Below the pieces are notes generated by a model. The model was given only the letters and a program-made list of their open reading frames with translations, was not told where the DNA came from and made no database searches. 64,000 bases of DNA from Pyricularia pennisetigena (lineage: Eukaryota; Ascomycota; Sordariomycetes; Magnaporthales; Pyriculariaceae). Position 1 is the stretch's first letter; each line of letters starts with the position of its first letter. The stretch lies in NCBI RefSeq assembly GCF_004337985.1, contig NW_021940918.1:868001-932000 (forward strand), read 5' to 3'. This document shows positions 48,890 to 61,338 of this stretch, piece after piece. The translations under genes and the position numbers were made by a program.

Positions 48890-50042
48890 TTAAAAGGCAA
48901 AGACCTGGTCCTCAAGCTTGCTCACCGGGCGCGCCTTCTTGAAACCCAAAGCCTCGGTAGCCTTCTTCAGACCGCTCACCATAGGCGGGGGACCGCACAG
49001 CAGGATCTTGACATCATCTGCCGGCTTGGGGAGCCATTTCTGTTCAAGTAAAAATCCGGTTAGTATATTGACCCAAGGCGATTTGCCACCGTTCCCTTTT
49101 CCAAATACATCGACTTACGGTGATCATGTCCTGCGTAACAAAGCCAACACCGCCGGTCCAGCCCTCAGGCGGCCTGTCCAGAACATAGTGTACCCTGAAT
49201 CCCTTGTCCTCGGCTGCGAGTGCGTCCAGGTCCTCCTTGAGCAAGATATCCTCCTTGGTAACGTTGGCAAAGATCAGGTCGACCTGGGTAGTGTCGCCAG
49301 CGGCACGGCCGCGGACGATGGCGCGAACGACTTGGAGCATCGGGGTGATGCCGGTGCCGCCGGCGATCATGCCAAAGTGGCGGACCATGTTGGGCTGGTA
49401 CACAAAGGCGCCCTTGGGGCCCCTGACGCGGATGGTCTGGCCGACCGAGAGCCCGGCCATGTACTTGGAGATGTTGCCGGTGGGGTACGACTTGATCAGC
49501 AGGTCGACGTAACCAGCCTGCTCATCGCCACTGATTGGGGTGTATGACCGCACGATCTCCTTGCTGCTGCCATCAGGTTGGGGGATGTCGGCACCGATGG
49601 AGATGTGCTGGCCGATGGGGAGACCAAGGATCGAAGTCGGCGATGGGAGGGAGAAACGGTAGCTGCGGGACGGCCGGATGGGTAAGTAAAAAGACCGAGC
49701 TTCGGTTTGAAGGCTACTTGAACTGCAAAGAAAGCTTACATGGCGACGTTGTGGGATATAATGGTCTTCTCCTTGAGCTCGAACTCCTTGAATTTGGTCG
49801 GGTCAAGGACCTTTTTGGGCTCTGTATAAACACACACCGTTAGAATTTATTTCCGCTGCAGCATAGGCGTAAATATGTATTTACTCACTGAGCTGGAAAA
49901 ATTTCCATGTGCCCAGAGCCAATGCAAGGGCGACGCTGTAGACGACCCAGTCCCGCTTGACGATGGCGGTGCCGATGACAATGAGCGCCGCGGGGATATA
50001 GACCCCGTCGACGTAGACCTTAGAAGTCAGAGGGGGTGCCAT
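48890..50042 (-). CDS. CBR1: NADH-cytochrome b5 reductase
   Basis: Four exons (50042-49889, 49821-49740, 49662-49119, 49039-48890) encode 309 residues, the usual length for CBR1. The enzyme passes electrons from NADH through FAD to cytochrome b5, supporting fatty-acid desaturation, sterol synthesis and related reactions at the ER or outer mitochondrial membrane. An N-terminal hydrophobic stretch (~15-50) forms the membrane anchor. FAD-binding residues lie in RSYTPIS (117-123) and around GPKGAF. NADH binding is marked by GGTGITPM (180-187) and CGPPPM (275-280), and the chain ends in the typical VFAF. The N-terminal conserved block HNVAIYRF and [10 protein letters not shown] is intact. The related mitochondrial MCR1 differs in its N-terminal region; the short hydrophobic anchor here points to CBR1. 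Confidence 0.95.
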
Positions 50043-50879
50043 AGTTGCCTCTCTTGACGTTTTGTCTTCGTCGCTGATTTTCTGTGCCCGGCGGAGCTGG
50101 CTGTTATGTCTTCTTTTTTGGCGACGTTTGGATCTTTCGTGGGCGAGGGAAGGGGGGCCTGGTAGAGTTGAAGCTAGACCCCGAACGCGGCTTGGTCGGG
50201 GCCAATTTGCGACAATCCTCCCACCGAAAATTTGCGGACCCCGGAAGTGGGCTGATCCTGTGACCCCTATTACAGCCCGAAGCCCGGAATGAGATAATTA
50301 CTAGTTTGTACGAATACTAATTTAAAGTTCCATCTGATCCGAAGGTCTGACATGTTGACAAAGCCATGCATTGACGATTTCTACAAATGAATTCCGTCAA
50401 AGAGGAATTCCGTTCCCGTTCAAGCAACGTCTTTTTAAATAGAGCGCATTGTCTTACCAAAGTGTGTCAGTCCTATCACTGATACAACACCGTTAGACCT
50501 AATGCCTAATGTTGGTTGGGAGCTGGCTGGGGATGAATGCCCAACGCATTTGATTCGATCAACAAAGCTTGAACCGCTTGAAACCCCTCCAACGACCGAT
50601 TATAGGGAAGGTAGAGAGGGGCACTCGCTTCCAATCCACTCGCCACCATGAGGCAGCAACGCCTCCAAGTTGCCTCTTGGCTTTACAGCATAGTCTTGCA
50701 TTGTAACTCGGGTAGTCTACAACATAGTGATTCTTAATCTGTCTGCAGGTAGAGTGAGCGTGACTATACCAATTGAGCCGATGTTCTGCTCATAGAGAGC
50801 TTTTTTTTTTTTCCCAGACTATACCAAGACAAGATCAGTTCTTACACTGATCCCGCCCCGAATTTCGACGCATGCCACC
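50043..50879. other. divergent intergenic region
   Basis: About 840 bp between the starts of CBR1 and the DUF3605 gene. Presumed bidirectional promoter region; no exon seen. Confidence 0.5.
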
Positions 50880-51609
50880 ATGGGTGAACCTGTCAAGATC
50901 GAGGAAGCTCCCTTCCCACTTACAGACGTCGACAAGTGGGTTTTGTCACAGACGGACGAAGAATTCAAGTACCATGATTGGGACGAGCTTCGGGAGATCA
51001 TAGGTATGCAGGCCATAATTGAGAAAATGCCGTGCTTTTAACAGTAAATCAACATCGTGAGCCACTGCCTTTTGTGAGCAGAAGTGTTAACACCTATATC
51101 CAGACACAAACAAACTCGAGGTACTCAAGCGGAAACCGTCGGACTTACGACGCTACATGAAATGGACAGCCGAGATCAAGGCTGAGTATGGCAGCATGAC
51201 CAAATATATCATGATTCATCGGCTCCCTAAAACTTGGGGCGATGTCCCCTTCATACCGGCGTCATCAATTCCTTTTGCAGACCCTTCCGACTATAGGGTT
51301 CTGTTGAATGACTGGCCATACGGGCTGGTCTCTGGTATTACGCACATTGTGGTATGGTCGCGTACTGTGATACCTACAGATCCGGAAACGGGCGACATGA
51401 CACCGGACAGCAGGAGAACAGTGGCGGACTTTGTCAAGCGCTTTTTTGTGGACGAGCTTGGCCCTGGCGGTGAGGATCGGGTGATGTGGTTCAAGAATTG
51501 GGTTGCACTTCAGAGTGTTAGAACACTCGAACATATCCATATCATGGTCAAAGACTGTGACGAGGCTGTATTGCAAAAGTGGACGCGAGAGCTCGACTGC
51601 CACCGGTAA
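50880..51609 (+). CDS. DUF3605 family protein (GlcNAc-induced protein 1-like)
   Basis: Two exons (50880-51003, 51104-51609) encode 209 residues; the 100-nt intron ends in ATCCAG. I recognise the DUF3605 pattern, a small soluble fungal family that includes the yeast-type N-acetylglucosamine-induced protein 1 (Gig1 of Candida): PFPLTDVDKWVLSQTDEEF near the N-terminus, LRRYMKWTAEIK, then DYRVLLNDWPYGL with ITHIVVWSR, and VMWFKNW plus LEHIHIMV near the C-terminus. No signal peptide or membrane segment is present, so it should be cytosolic. The biochemical function of the family is not established. It converges with SND2: its stop is 78 bp from SND2's stop, so the two 3' ends nearly touch. Confidence 0.88.
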
Positions 51610-51687
51610 AGATTAACAAGACCATAGATTAGATAACCATTACAGACGAGATGTAAACCAACAGCCATTCACCCCACTTGGATTAGA

Positions 51688-52182
51688 TCATGCCGCCCGT
51701 CGTTGTTTTCGGTTACCAGCAGGCTGCTGTTGTTGCGCACCAGCTGGATCAACGCCACCTTTTTGCAAAGCAGCCATCTGCCGGGCGGTCCCCATCAGAC
51801 CAAATCCCTTGTATGCAGCAAATGCTGGGATGAGTAGCCAGACAAAGAAGAGAGAATTTCCAAAGAGGATAACGAGGACCAATGTTGCCCACGTGACCCA
51901 GACAACGTCGAACATGTACTCGGTGAGCCCGGATGCTGCTAGGTCCTCACCCGAAGACTTGAGTGTGCCGTTGGCATCGTGCTTCGGTCGCCCGGCCTTT
52001 TCTAACGTAAGCTGGCAGATGAAGCTGGGGACAGAGACGAGGATATAGCCCAACAGAGAGCGCGGCTTGAGCATGGTGTGGCAGAGCAGGAAGGTGGCAT
52101 GTACCAATGCGGATCCGACGTGAAGTTTGTACAGCGTGGCCGCGTTGGACTTGGCGCGATCTTTTTTTGCTTTTTGTGCCAT
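51688..52182 (-). CDS. SND2: SND2/TMEM208, SRP-independent ER targeting protein
   Basis: An intronless frame of 164 residues starts at ATG 52182. SND2 (TMEM208 in animals) is an ER membrane protein that helps insert proteins without the signal recognition particle. The family pattern is visible: a basic start (MAQKAKKDRAKSN), LHVGSALVHATFLLCHTML and GYILVSVPSFICQLTLEKAG as the first membrane hairpin, a loop with GRPKHDANGTLKSSGEDL, and a second hydrophobic pair (VVWVTWATLVLVILFGN, FFVWLLIPAFAAYKGF). The tail is Gln-rich and ends in the basic NRKQRRAA. The length matches the family. Confidence 0.93.
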   Translation of the reverse strand: MAQKAKKDRAKSNAATLYKLHVGSALVHATFLLCHTMLKPRSLLGYILVSVPSFICQLTLEKAGRPKHDANGTLKSSGEDLAASGLTEYMFDVVWVTWATLVLVILFGNSLFFVWLLIPAFAAYKGFGLMGTARQMAALQKGGVDPAGAQQQQPAGNRKQRRAA

Positions 52183-53279
52183 GATTATCGTGAAGATGAG
52201 GCTGAGATGAGGCGGTTTATTTGATTGTGCAAAAAATTATATGGACTTGTAATTGCGAGCGTAATCGGGGAATCTTGTGGCGTCTGTTCGAAACAAGAAA
52301 AAGACGAATGAGCCGCTGGGGGTTTGTGTGGATGGCTGCCAAACTGTCAATTCACTGAGGTACCTTGCCTCATCCGCGTGGCTTGCAGTGGACGAATCTC
52401 CCGTCGTTAGTGTTGCCACTCAATCGGCACGCGCGCATGGGGCGGGAGTCGCCCGTTGCTTGGGCAGGCCCAGCCAAGGCCCTTAAGCGCCACTCGACCA
52501 ATCAGGGCGTCGGAAGGGACTGCGAACAACAACATCGCGAAGTGAGGAAGGCGTGCATCAGCAAGCCAAAAGCTTTTCTTCCTCACAAACATTTCAGTCA
52601 TTTTTGCCCCTGGACAATCTGGCTGTGGAGCTTGGTATTCCATTTTTTGCGCGGCAATTCCAAACTTCATTTTTGACCGACAGAGATAATGGCATGCAAA
52701 CAGTGATTCTTTTTTTGCACCTCTTTGTTGCTGGTGCACGTCTTTTTCTGCATGCAAACAAGCTTGTTTTCCTTTGGATGTTTTTTTTTTTCTGGGGCGC
52801 GTTTGTGTACATCTGACCGACGTTCAGAGAACACCCCACTCGATCTTCCACCCGTAAACAATAACTTTGGGGTCGCTTTTGGCAAGAATTGATCTGCCTA
52901 CCTTAGTTACGCAAGCCTCATCGTCGTCGAGATTTACATATCCGTAATTATTAATGGTCTTTTGCGCCTAATCATCACATCTCAAACCCGTCGACATCGA
53001 GCCGCCACCAGCCTGAGTGGCCGCCAACCCAACCTCCGAGCTCGCCTTAGCAGAACGAATTCCTCACGCGCTCGACCTTTGCACAAAAGCACGTCGGTCG
53101 CTGTTTCCGGTCGCGTGCAACCTGGCGGAAGTCTCCCGCGACGCATACAGAACGACGAAGCCGAAGCGCGTTTGTCGGCCTTCGATCTGGGGTGGCAAAG
53201 GTACCTTTGGTCCTGAGCCTCCTCCTTAGCCTGATCCCATGGCTTGGCATGTCAGGTAGCAGTCTACGAGCATAGTCGA
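52183..53279. other. divergent intergenic region between SND2 and CDC27
   Basis: Presumed promoters of both genes. It contains the palindrome AGGTACCT (52358-52365), about 180 bp upstream of the SND2 start. Open frames here lack protein signatures. Confidence 0.5.
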
Positions 53280-55904
53280 ATGTCACGGCCCTTTGCGCAA
53301 TCCGCTGCCATGGCACCCGGTAGCAGCGGCGCCAACGTCGCAGCACTGTTAAGACAAGCAGTACTATACCACCTCGACAACAGTGCACACGAGAATGCGC
53401 TCTTCTTCGCCGAAAGACTCGCTGCTCAGGACCCTCGATCCCCAGAATCAGCGTTTCTTCTTGCCCTGTGCCATTTCCGCCTGGGAGACTTCCTGTCTGC
53501 GCACGACGCCAGCAAAGACGACCTGAAGGGAGCAGGCCTTAGAAGTTTACATATAGGGCGTGCCTACATATTCGCTCAGAGTTGCTTGGCACTAGAAAGA
53601 TATCGAGATGGAGCCATAGCGTTGGAACGGTGTCGACCGCAATGGCCACACAAAACCACTTTTGGGAAACACACGGCCTCCACGCGCAGCTTAATACCTG
53701 ATGCTGCCGCGCTCCACTGTCTGCTCGGCAAGCTCTACCAGGGACTTGACGACAAGAATAGGGCTGTATCATGCTTTGAGGACGCACTGAAGCTGAATCC
53801 ATTCATGTGGGATGCCTTCACATCATTGTGCGACATGGGTGTTCACATCAAGGTTCCCAACATATTCAAGGTCACTGACAAGCTTGTCCGGTCTCTCGAT
53901 TCAGACGAAAAAGTTACGGTCAACGACAAGGAAACTTCCTCATCAGCTCCTCCAGAGCCGCTGCCGAGAAAGTCAGCTCTGCGCTCAGCCCCCACCGACA
54001 CGTCGGATCCCTTCGATCAACCAAGAGCAGTCGCTTTTCAAGACAGGCAGGCACTCGGGAGTCTCATAGCCGCTGAGGCCGAGGAAAATGAGTTTCTTCA
54101 GAAGATTGCAGCCGCTCGCTCTAGGATGGCAGCTGCTTCAGGATCAAGCGGAGCGGGTGATCTCCTAGATACTCCTCCGGCTCCTTCGGCTCCAGTGGAA
54201 ATCAATGCCGGGCGTGGAGGGACTCATCCTGAGCCTCCACACGCGCCCATGCGCAAGACTAGGGCAGCGCATGCTATTGAACCAGCCCCTTCAGATGCGC
54301 CGCCAAGGATGGGATATCGTGGCATCACTAAACGAAGGGCAAATTTGGATCCCAACGCAGAGGCCGCTTCAGCCACGGAACAGGCAACTTCCCAGATGCT
54401 CAGAACCTCAGCTTCATCACTGCTGGGAGCTGAACAGCGGAAGCGAACCATATCTGGGCATCCGGTCCAATCCAGGCCAGGTGTTACTGAAGAACCCGGA
54501 GCACCACAGAGGAGAAGTGCTCGGCTCAACATGTTCAAGCAGCCATCTACCGCCAAGCCGAGCGCTACAACTGCTTCCATTAGCACCGCATCTACGAGGG
54601 AAATGAAGAAAGCCAGACCAGCCATCTCGAGAATTATGCGCCCAGGGAGTAGCGGTTCCAGTGTTGGGAGGGTTGTGAGCGGGAACCGGAAGCCAGTGGA
54701 GGAAAACACCATGGATGTTGATCATGCCGAGCCCCCGAAGATGAGAGATGCCGTGCAACCACCTCTAGGACCCACAAAGCCACTGGAAGTGGACGGCCAC
54801 AGCACAGCAAGGTTAGAAGAAGCCTTGCGGCTGCTGATGGATCTTCTCAAACGCCTGGGAACGGGATATCTGGCTCTGTCGCAGTACCAGTGCAGCGAAG
54901 CTGTGCAAGCTTTTAGCACAATACCGCGAGCTCATGTTGACACCCCATGGGTTCTGGCTCACATCGGGCGCGCTCAGTATGAACAGACTAAGTATGCTGA
55001 AGCAGAGGCCTCCTTCAAGCGCTTGAGAACATTGGCGCCCAATCGGTTGGAAGACATGGAGGTCTATTCCACAGTACTTTGGCACCTGAAGAAGGAAACT
55101 GAGGCATCATTTCTGGCGCACGAGCTTGTCGACATAGCGTGGCATTCACCGCACGCCTGGTGCGCCCTCGGAAATGCATGGTCACTGGCATCAGACCGTG
55201 AACAAGCGTTGCGGTGCTTCAAGCGTGCCACGCAACTCGACGCAAAGTTCGCGTATGCCTATACACTTCAAGGACATGAGCACTTTGTTAGTGAAGAATA
55301 CGATAAGGCGTTGGCATCGTACCGGCACGCCATCGCTGCAGACAAGCGACATTACAATGCCTACTATGGCATCGGAAGAGTGTACGAGAAGCTTGGCAAC
55401 TATGACAAGGCATACACCCACTTCCATGCGGCCTCGGTGATTCACCCGACCAACGCGGTCCTGATATGCTGCATCGGTACGGCGTTGGAAAAGCAAAAGC
55501 AAGTTGTGCAGGCCCTGCAGTTTTTCACGAAGGCGACTGAACTGGCACCGCGGGCAGCACAAACACGTTTCATGAAAGCGCGTGCCCTTTTGGCATTGGG
55601 ACAACTACATGAGGCGCAGAAAGAGCTCATGATTCTGAAGGACCTCGCACCGGACGAGGCGACTGTGCATTTCCTACTTGGAAAGCTCTACAAAACACTT
55701 AACGACAAGAACACGGCGGTCCATCACTTTACGATTGCACTGAGTTTGGACCCCAAGGTAAGCAAGCCAACACATATTAACCTTGTTTTTCTTTTGCTAC
55801 CCCGCAGTGATGGCTGACAATTCCAACAGGCCAGCCAATTGATCAAAAAGGCCATAGAAAGTCTCGAGGATGATGAATGTTATGACGACTCCATGGTGCA
55901 ATGA
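53280..55904 (+). CDS. CDC27: anaphase-promoting complex subunit CDC27/APC3
   Basis: Two exons (53280-55757, 55830-55904) encode 850 residues. CDC27 (APC3; nuc2 in fission yeast, BimA in Aspergillus) is a TPR scaffold of the anaphase-promoting complex that binds the IR tails of the coactivators Cdc20/Cdh1. The N-terminal TPR block (residues ~15-205) includes SAHENALFFAERLAAQDP and LHCLLGKLYQGLDDKNRAV. A long disordered, Ser/Pro-rich region (~215-510) carries several S/T-P sites. The C-terminal TPR array (from ~520) shows family landmarks such as HSPHAWCALGNAWSLASDR, YAYTLQGHE, HYNAYYGIGRVYEKLGNY and FLLGKLYKTLNDKNTAVHHF. I chose ATG 53280; the longer frame begins at TTG, and ATG 53310 is the alternative. 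The last 24 codons come from exon 2; the branch-like GGCTGAC lies just before its acceptor. Confidence 0.96.
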
Positions 55905-57465
55905 CAGTAACAATGTTGCCCAAGTGTGGGCGAGAGCAACGGCTTCCCCCTAAGAACTTGCTATGAATGTATATAACCTACTCTGCGATGAAACTGGCCA
56001 CCCATTAGCCCACTTGGCCATCGCAGAAATCAGTGGGATGTTGTTGCATGGCGTCTGGAAAACGATACAAGAAGATATGAACCATCGATCATTTCAATCC
56101 ATGGATATGCAGCATTGCATTGGCGTTCTGGACACGATATTTCTTGGGAAGCAAGCAATTTGGGATTGTTTATGGGCCACTGCTTTCTGGGGGAGAGCCG
56201 TGGGATAGGACGGAAGGGTGACTGGTTCAAGAGATAGTTGGGTAAGGCTCTGACTCTTCGGTTGAGTTCCTGGGGAAGCGGTCTTGGTTTTTTTTTTTTT
56301 TTGGCGTAGGGCGGACGACACCCATGAGTATTATGTTCCAGCATTGCGTCTTCCTTTGCCCCTTGTTTTGGTTTATTGTTTTTTTTTTCGGCATTGGGGT
56401 TGGAGACGACAAAGATTCGGGTGATGTGGGTCAAGCAGTACAGAGCCTATGCTCGTGCGATTACTTTGACATACCGAATCACTCCCTTATAAAAACACTT
56501 TAGCTTTAGTGCAGACACTAGTGCAACAACGACTTGATGCCTACACAAGGTACCTGTCTCCTAGGCGTCTTCGAGGACCTCATTCGACGCGAAAACAATC
56601 TTGATGTTGGACGTGCGTGGGTCTTGAGAGCGAAATGCTTCGTGTTGCCAAGTTGCCCTCAGAAAAGCTAGAAAGTAGTAGCCAGTAATGAGTTGCGTAG
56701 CAACCTTACAATCCATAGCGATGGTACAAGGAACGAGCCCTGCGCGTCAAGCAGCTGTAATAATCAGGGCAGACTTGGGGGCCATCAGCACGTCCAATGT
56801 TCAAGCTGGGCAGCGGGCGTGCTCGAGAAGTTTCGGATGTGTGAACAAGCGACAAACATAAAAAAAAAGAAAAAAAAAAAAAAGACTTAAATAGCTTGTC
56901 TAAAAGAAAATTCCTTCAGCGCAGCATTCACAACTGATAGAAACTGATGAGGGCTGTTCGGCTTTTTTCAACTTGCCCGTCTTCAAAGGCACGCATCTAC
57001 AACAACTATGGCGCGCAACGCGGTGGTTGTCGCGTCTATGAGTTTGACCAATGTAGAACAAGTTGGGGAGTTGCGGGGCGGGTAGGTGCACGTGCCATGT
57101 ACAGGGGTATCTGGATCAGCCGCCCTTTTTTTGAAGGGGGAAATGGGCCTGAATCAAGAAAGGAAAGAGCGCGATAAAACAGCGCCAAAAAGCGGCATTC
57201 AATCAGGTCAGATTTGGGCATTTTTCTGAGGACAAAAAAAGCCAGACAAGAAAATCCATTTTTACCCCCAACCAAGGAAACCAAATCACTCTGCATGGTA
57301 TAAAACCCCCCAACCCACCTTTCCCGTTCCCAACTCTCTCACCTCATTCATTCCCCATTCCTGCAAACCACCAACAACCAAAACAAGCTGCATCATCAAT
57401 TTGTCCATCGCGACAAGCAACCATAAACACTTTAATCAACTTCATTCTCACTCAAATCCATCAAT
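55905..57465. other. intergenic region between CDC27 and histone H4
   Basis: 3' region of CDC27, then spacer with T/A runs (near 56287-56302 and 56862-56883), then the histone H4 promoter and leader. AGGTACCT occurs at 56548-56555. No coding exon recognised. Confidence 0.55.
57299..57305 (+). promoter_or_regulatory. TATA box of the histone H4 gene
   Basis: TATAAAA lies 161 bp upstream of the H4 start codon, followed by a C- and A-rich leader (AACCACCAACAACC), the usual layout of fungal histone promoters. Confidence 0.7.
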
Positions 57466-58049
<584 letters not shown>

Positions 58050-58616
58050 ACGGGGAAAACTTTATTCACGAGCATGTCGTTTTTGCATTTTTCACGTTTG
58101 GGTTGGGCAATTACAGGACTGGCGTTAAGGCGATGGTAAACTTTTACCGATTCACAAGGGAATCAATCAGAAGGTCTTCGTGGCCTTCGCCTCATTATGA
58201 AACACCAAATAAACAACAGATAAATACCCACTGATGGTTCAGAGTTTGGAACTTTGATGAAATGTTTCATATGCAGCGTGTTGGAATGCCGACACAGGTC
58301 GGCCCGCCAAAGGTCTAATGCTAGCGCAGGAGATAATTCACTTGATTGATTTACAAAGGCTAAAACGCCGAAAGGGTATCTTGAATTTCTGTGATTTAAT
58401 ATGTGAAAACAAATTGAGTTTTGAGAGTTGAATCTTGTTCGACTGGTCATGCTCATGAGGTTGACAAGCACACTGCAACTACCTTGCACCTGTCCGTGAG
58501 TCGGGCAGGTAGCCAAAACCGAAGCAGCAGCATTGAGTGTAGTCATATCACCATATCCTGCCAACAAATCCCATAATCTAGGCACGCGTCCGAGGCTTCA
58601 GACCCTGTTCCGCAAC
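58050..58616. other. convergent intergenic region between H4 and TRS20
   Basis: 3' untranslated sequence of both genes; no exon seen. Confidence 0.5.
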
Positions 58617-59189
58617 TCAGAGGTACTTCTTTCCGGCGGCAGCAACTCTTGCGCGGAATATTGGACTCCTGACTTCCATGTTGACTTTGTAGAATGGGCT
58701 CATGATGGCTTTCACCCAGTTCTCGTAGACCTCCATGAAAAAGCTCTTGATGGCTTCCTCGGTGGCCGCGCTCGTCGGGTTCGCGGCGATGGAGTTGCGA
58801 GTGGCGGCGGTCGTCTGCGGCCCTACGACGACGGGCTGATGGAGGAGGAGGAACTTGACGTTGCCGCCGGTGACGAAGCACGAGACGTAGCTGTTGAGAA
58901 ACTTGTCGACGCATTTCAAATACCTGGAGAAGGGAAATTTCCCATTGAGTATCAGTATAACTGAACGCTACGACTGGTGGATACTGTCGGCTGCAGGGAC
59001 GCACATCTGGCCGGTGTTCCATTGCGCCTCTTCCACGATATCCAGACTGCTGTGTAGGATAAACTGGTTCATGTGGCGCGACGCCTCGGCGAACCGGGCC
59101 ATTCCGTCGCCGCCCTGCTTGGAAGTGCCGAACTCATACTCGAACAGTGGATTGTCCTGCGTCCCGATGATGGCAAAATAGTACGACAT
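58617..59189 (-). CDS. TRS20: TRAPP subunit TRS20 (TRAPPC2/sedlin)
   Basis: Two exons (59189-59005, 58923-58617) encode 163 residues. TRS20/TRAPPC2 is a small longin-fold subunit of the TRAPP complexes, which activate Rab GTPases (Ypt1 and Ypt31/32 in yeast) and tether ER-to-Golgi vesicles. The sedlin signature is clear: YYFAIIGTQDNPLFEYEFG at the start, RHMNQFILHSSLDIVEEAQW before the intron, MYLKCVDKFLNSYVSCFVTG across it, FLLLHQP, then FFMEVYENWVKAIMSPFYK and the end GKKYL. A fungal insertion (QTTAATRNSIAANPTSAATE) makes it longer than the ~140-residue animal protein. It is divergent from the MRPL31 gene with 458 bp between start codons. Confidence 0.96.
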
Positions 59190-59647
59190 GATTGAGAAGA
59201 GATCAGGTGGTGCCGAACATCGGGGGCCCGACGTTGTCACAGTTTTTCGCCAGGAGGAAATGAGAGAATGATTTCTTTTCTTGCCTCCTTTGGACAAGCG
59301 GATCAACGCAGGCTTTTGGCTCCCCCCCCGTTTTGCGACGGGCAACTCGGGATAGTGACGGTGGGAACGCGGTCGCGGAACGCACAGGTGTGGAGTTTTA
59401 GGTGGGGGGTTGCAGCAGGTCTGGTCGCCGGAGCTCACCCGAGTCCACGGCGCTACAAGGGCCCGGCAGCTAAAAAGAAAACTGTGGAGAATTTGCCAGA
59501 GTTGATCCGAACACACACACCCCCAGTCGCAGTCCCAAGCTAGGGGAAAACGCCTTTCATGAAATTTCGAGTCTGGCGCGCCCTGACGTCCGTCTTTATT
59601 GAACCACGCCCGCGTGCAAGTTATAGCGTTCGTCGAGACCACACACA
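59190..59647. promoter_or_regulatory. shared divergent promoter region of TRS20 and MRPL31
   Basis: The 458 bp between the two start codons must hold both promoters. I see no TATA box and no unequivocal operator. Confidence 0.5.
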
Positions 59648-60187
59648 ATGTTTGGTCCATTCAGGATAACAAACGTCTTAAATGGAGGTCTTCTATGGTA
59701 AGTCTATTTCTTTTCTTTTCTTTTTTGCTCGTTCGCCGGTCCGCCCTTGCAAGCCAGCCATTAACCCAAAACTCCCAAAACTCAACAGGAAGACCCCATG
59801 GCGCCTCTCGCGATTCCAAAAGCTCCGGCAGCGCAGGCGCCTGCGAGCTGTCGACGAAGTTGTAGCGACTCTTGACAGGGCACTGGCCAAGAAGGGCGAA
59901 ACGCTCAAGGCGCTCGAGAGGTGGAAGGAGGAGATGCCGACCGAGGCTGAGATGGCACCCCGGGACAAGTACACCATTTTTGCGCGTTATGAGAAGAAGT
60001 ACCGGAAGAGCATTCACAGTATGTGGTTTTCTTTTTTTTTTCGTTTTTCTTGTTCGACAACTGTGTCTCCCCTAGTCGTTCGCTCGGATTTGTCTTTGAA
60101 AACATAAACTGACAGGAGTTTGCCGCTTCTACAGAGTTGCCAAAGTGGACAAGAGTGTCACAGAGAGTCAACCCTCCTGGTTTCTGA
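59648..60187 (+). CDS. MRPL31: mitochondrial large-subunit ribosomal protein mL60 (MRPL31)
   Basis: Three exons (59648-59697, 59789-60018, 60135-60187) encode 110 residues. mL60 (yeast MRPL31/YmL31) is a fungal-specific protein of the mitochondrial 54S subunit. The family pattern is complete: FGPFRITNVLNGGLLWK across intron 1, WRLSRFQKLRQRRRLR, DEVVATLDRALAKKGET, RWKEEMPTEAEM, RDKYTIFARYEKKYRKSIH, and the conserved end KLPKWTRVSQRVNPPGF provided by the short last exon. The very basic, Arg/Lys-rich composition fits rRNA binding and mitochondrial import. Confidence 0.95.
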
Positions 60188-60697
60188 TAATCTGGTTGAA
60201 CGAAATCACGATTTATCGAGCCCTCAAGTATTTTCAACTCCCTGGGTAATGTCAACTTTGAACGAAAGTCATGGAGCATTCGATGTCGATCCCAGAATCT
60301 GGCTGGGATATGGTTCACATATGACCGCTTCTCTCGCACTTGAGTCCTCGGGCACAGCGTACCTGGCGCGCATGAGCCTGCCCGGTACATCTTGCAATCC
60401 GTTAAACAATCTCAGCTACGCTGTTGGCACGTGGGTGTCTAGTTGATAAGAACGCCGTCATTGTGGACAAGTCAACATTGATCTCTAAGGCGTGTATCAC
60501 TTTGTTGTATTTAAGCGTTTGTAACACCAGCTTTGTAGAAAGGAAATGAGTCTTCATTGGTATCATAAAAAGTGCAAATGCCATTTGAGCCTGATCCTGA
60601 CCCCTCACCGGAAAGCATAGAGTCCCTTCGTCCGAATCAAACGAGGACAAATAAACAAAGCCCTCCCAAACGCCATCCAGTAATCGAGTTCGGCTGT
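60188..60697. other. convergent intergenic region between MRPL31 and CBC2
   Basis: 3' sequences of the two genes. No coding exon recognised. Confidence 0.5.
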
Positions 60698-61338
60698 TCA
60701 CCTCAAGTGCCCACGCTCCTCCTCGTCCCTAGAATCCCTCTGCTCCCTCGCGCGTGCCTCCCGCTCCATCTGAATTGCCCTCCCAAGACCACCGCGGCCC
60801 TCATCGTAGTCCTCACGGTACTCGTCGCGGACCTGACCGCCAGACTTGCCGCGGCCGTATTGCCTTCCCTCCTCGAAGCCCGGGTCCAGGTCTGTGCGGA
60901 TGACACGCTCGTCCAGCTTGGTGCCGCCAATGTACTTCATGCAGTCGACCGCGTCCTGGTGGTTGTAGTACTCGACGAAGCAGAAGCCGCAGGGCGTCTT
61001 GTTGAAGCGGTCCAGGCCCATCACCAGGCGCTTGATCTCGCCGCACTTTGAGAAAAGTTCGTAGACTTGCTCTTCGGTTGTGTAGAATGACCTGTGGAGA
61101 ACATTAGTAGCTGAGACGGTTGTGGCTAGATAGCTAGAGTTTCAAGATGTATTAGTGAGGAGGATAGTGCATACAGGTTGCCGACATAGAGTGTCGTCGA
61201 GTTGGCGAGAGGGTCCTCCTGTGGTTGCGACGGCGGCGCATCATCGTCGCCGTTCTCGGTACGTCGTCGCTTGTTGTGTTGCTTGTTGAAGTAAGCACTT
61301 GGCTTATCCAGTCGGTCGACCGTTCCGCGAAACTGCAT
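60698..61338 (-). CDS. CBC2: nuclear cap-binding complex small subunit CBP20 (CBC2)
   Basis: Two exons (61338-61175, 61091-60698) encode 185 residues. CBP20 binds the 7-methylguanosine cap of nascent RNA together with CBP80 and promotes splicing, 3' processing and export. The RRM has RNP2 LYVGNL (residues ~50-55) and RNP1 GFCFVEY. The two tyrosines that stack on the cap correspond to Y16 ([12 protein letters not shown]) and Y51 (TLYVGN). The C-terminal cap-recognition segment [20 protein letters not shown] and [16 protein letters not shown] is nearly identical to that of the animal protein, and a charged Arg/Glu tail follows. The intron falls directly after RNP2. Confidence 0.96.

Noticed and set aside
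53244..53279. N-terminal extension of CDC27 by 12 codons
   Set aside because: It begins at TTG; the ATG at 53280 is the first in-frame methionine.
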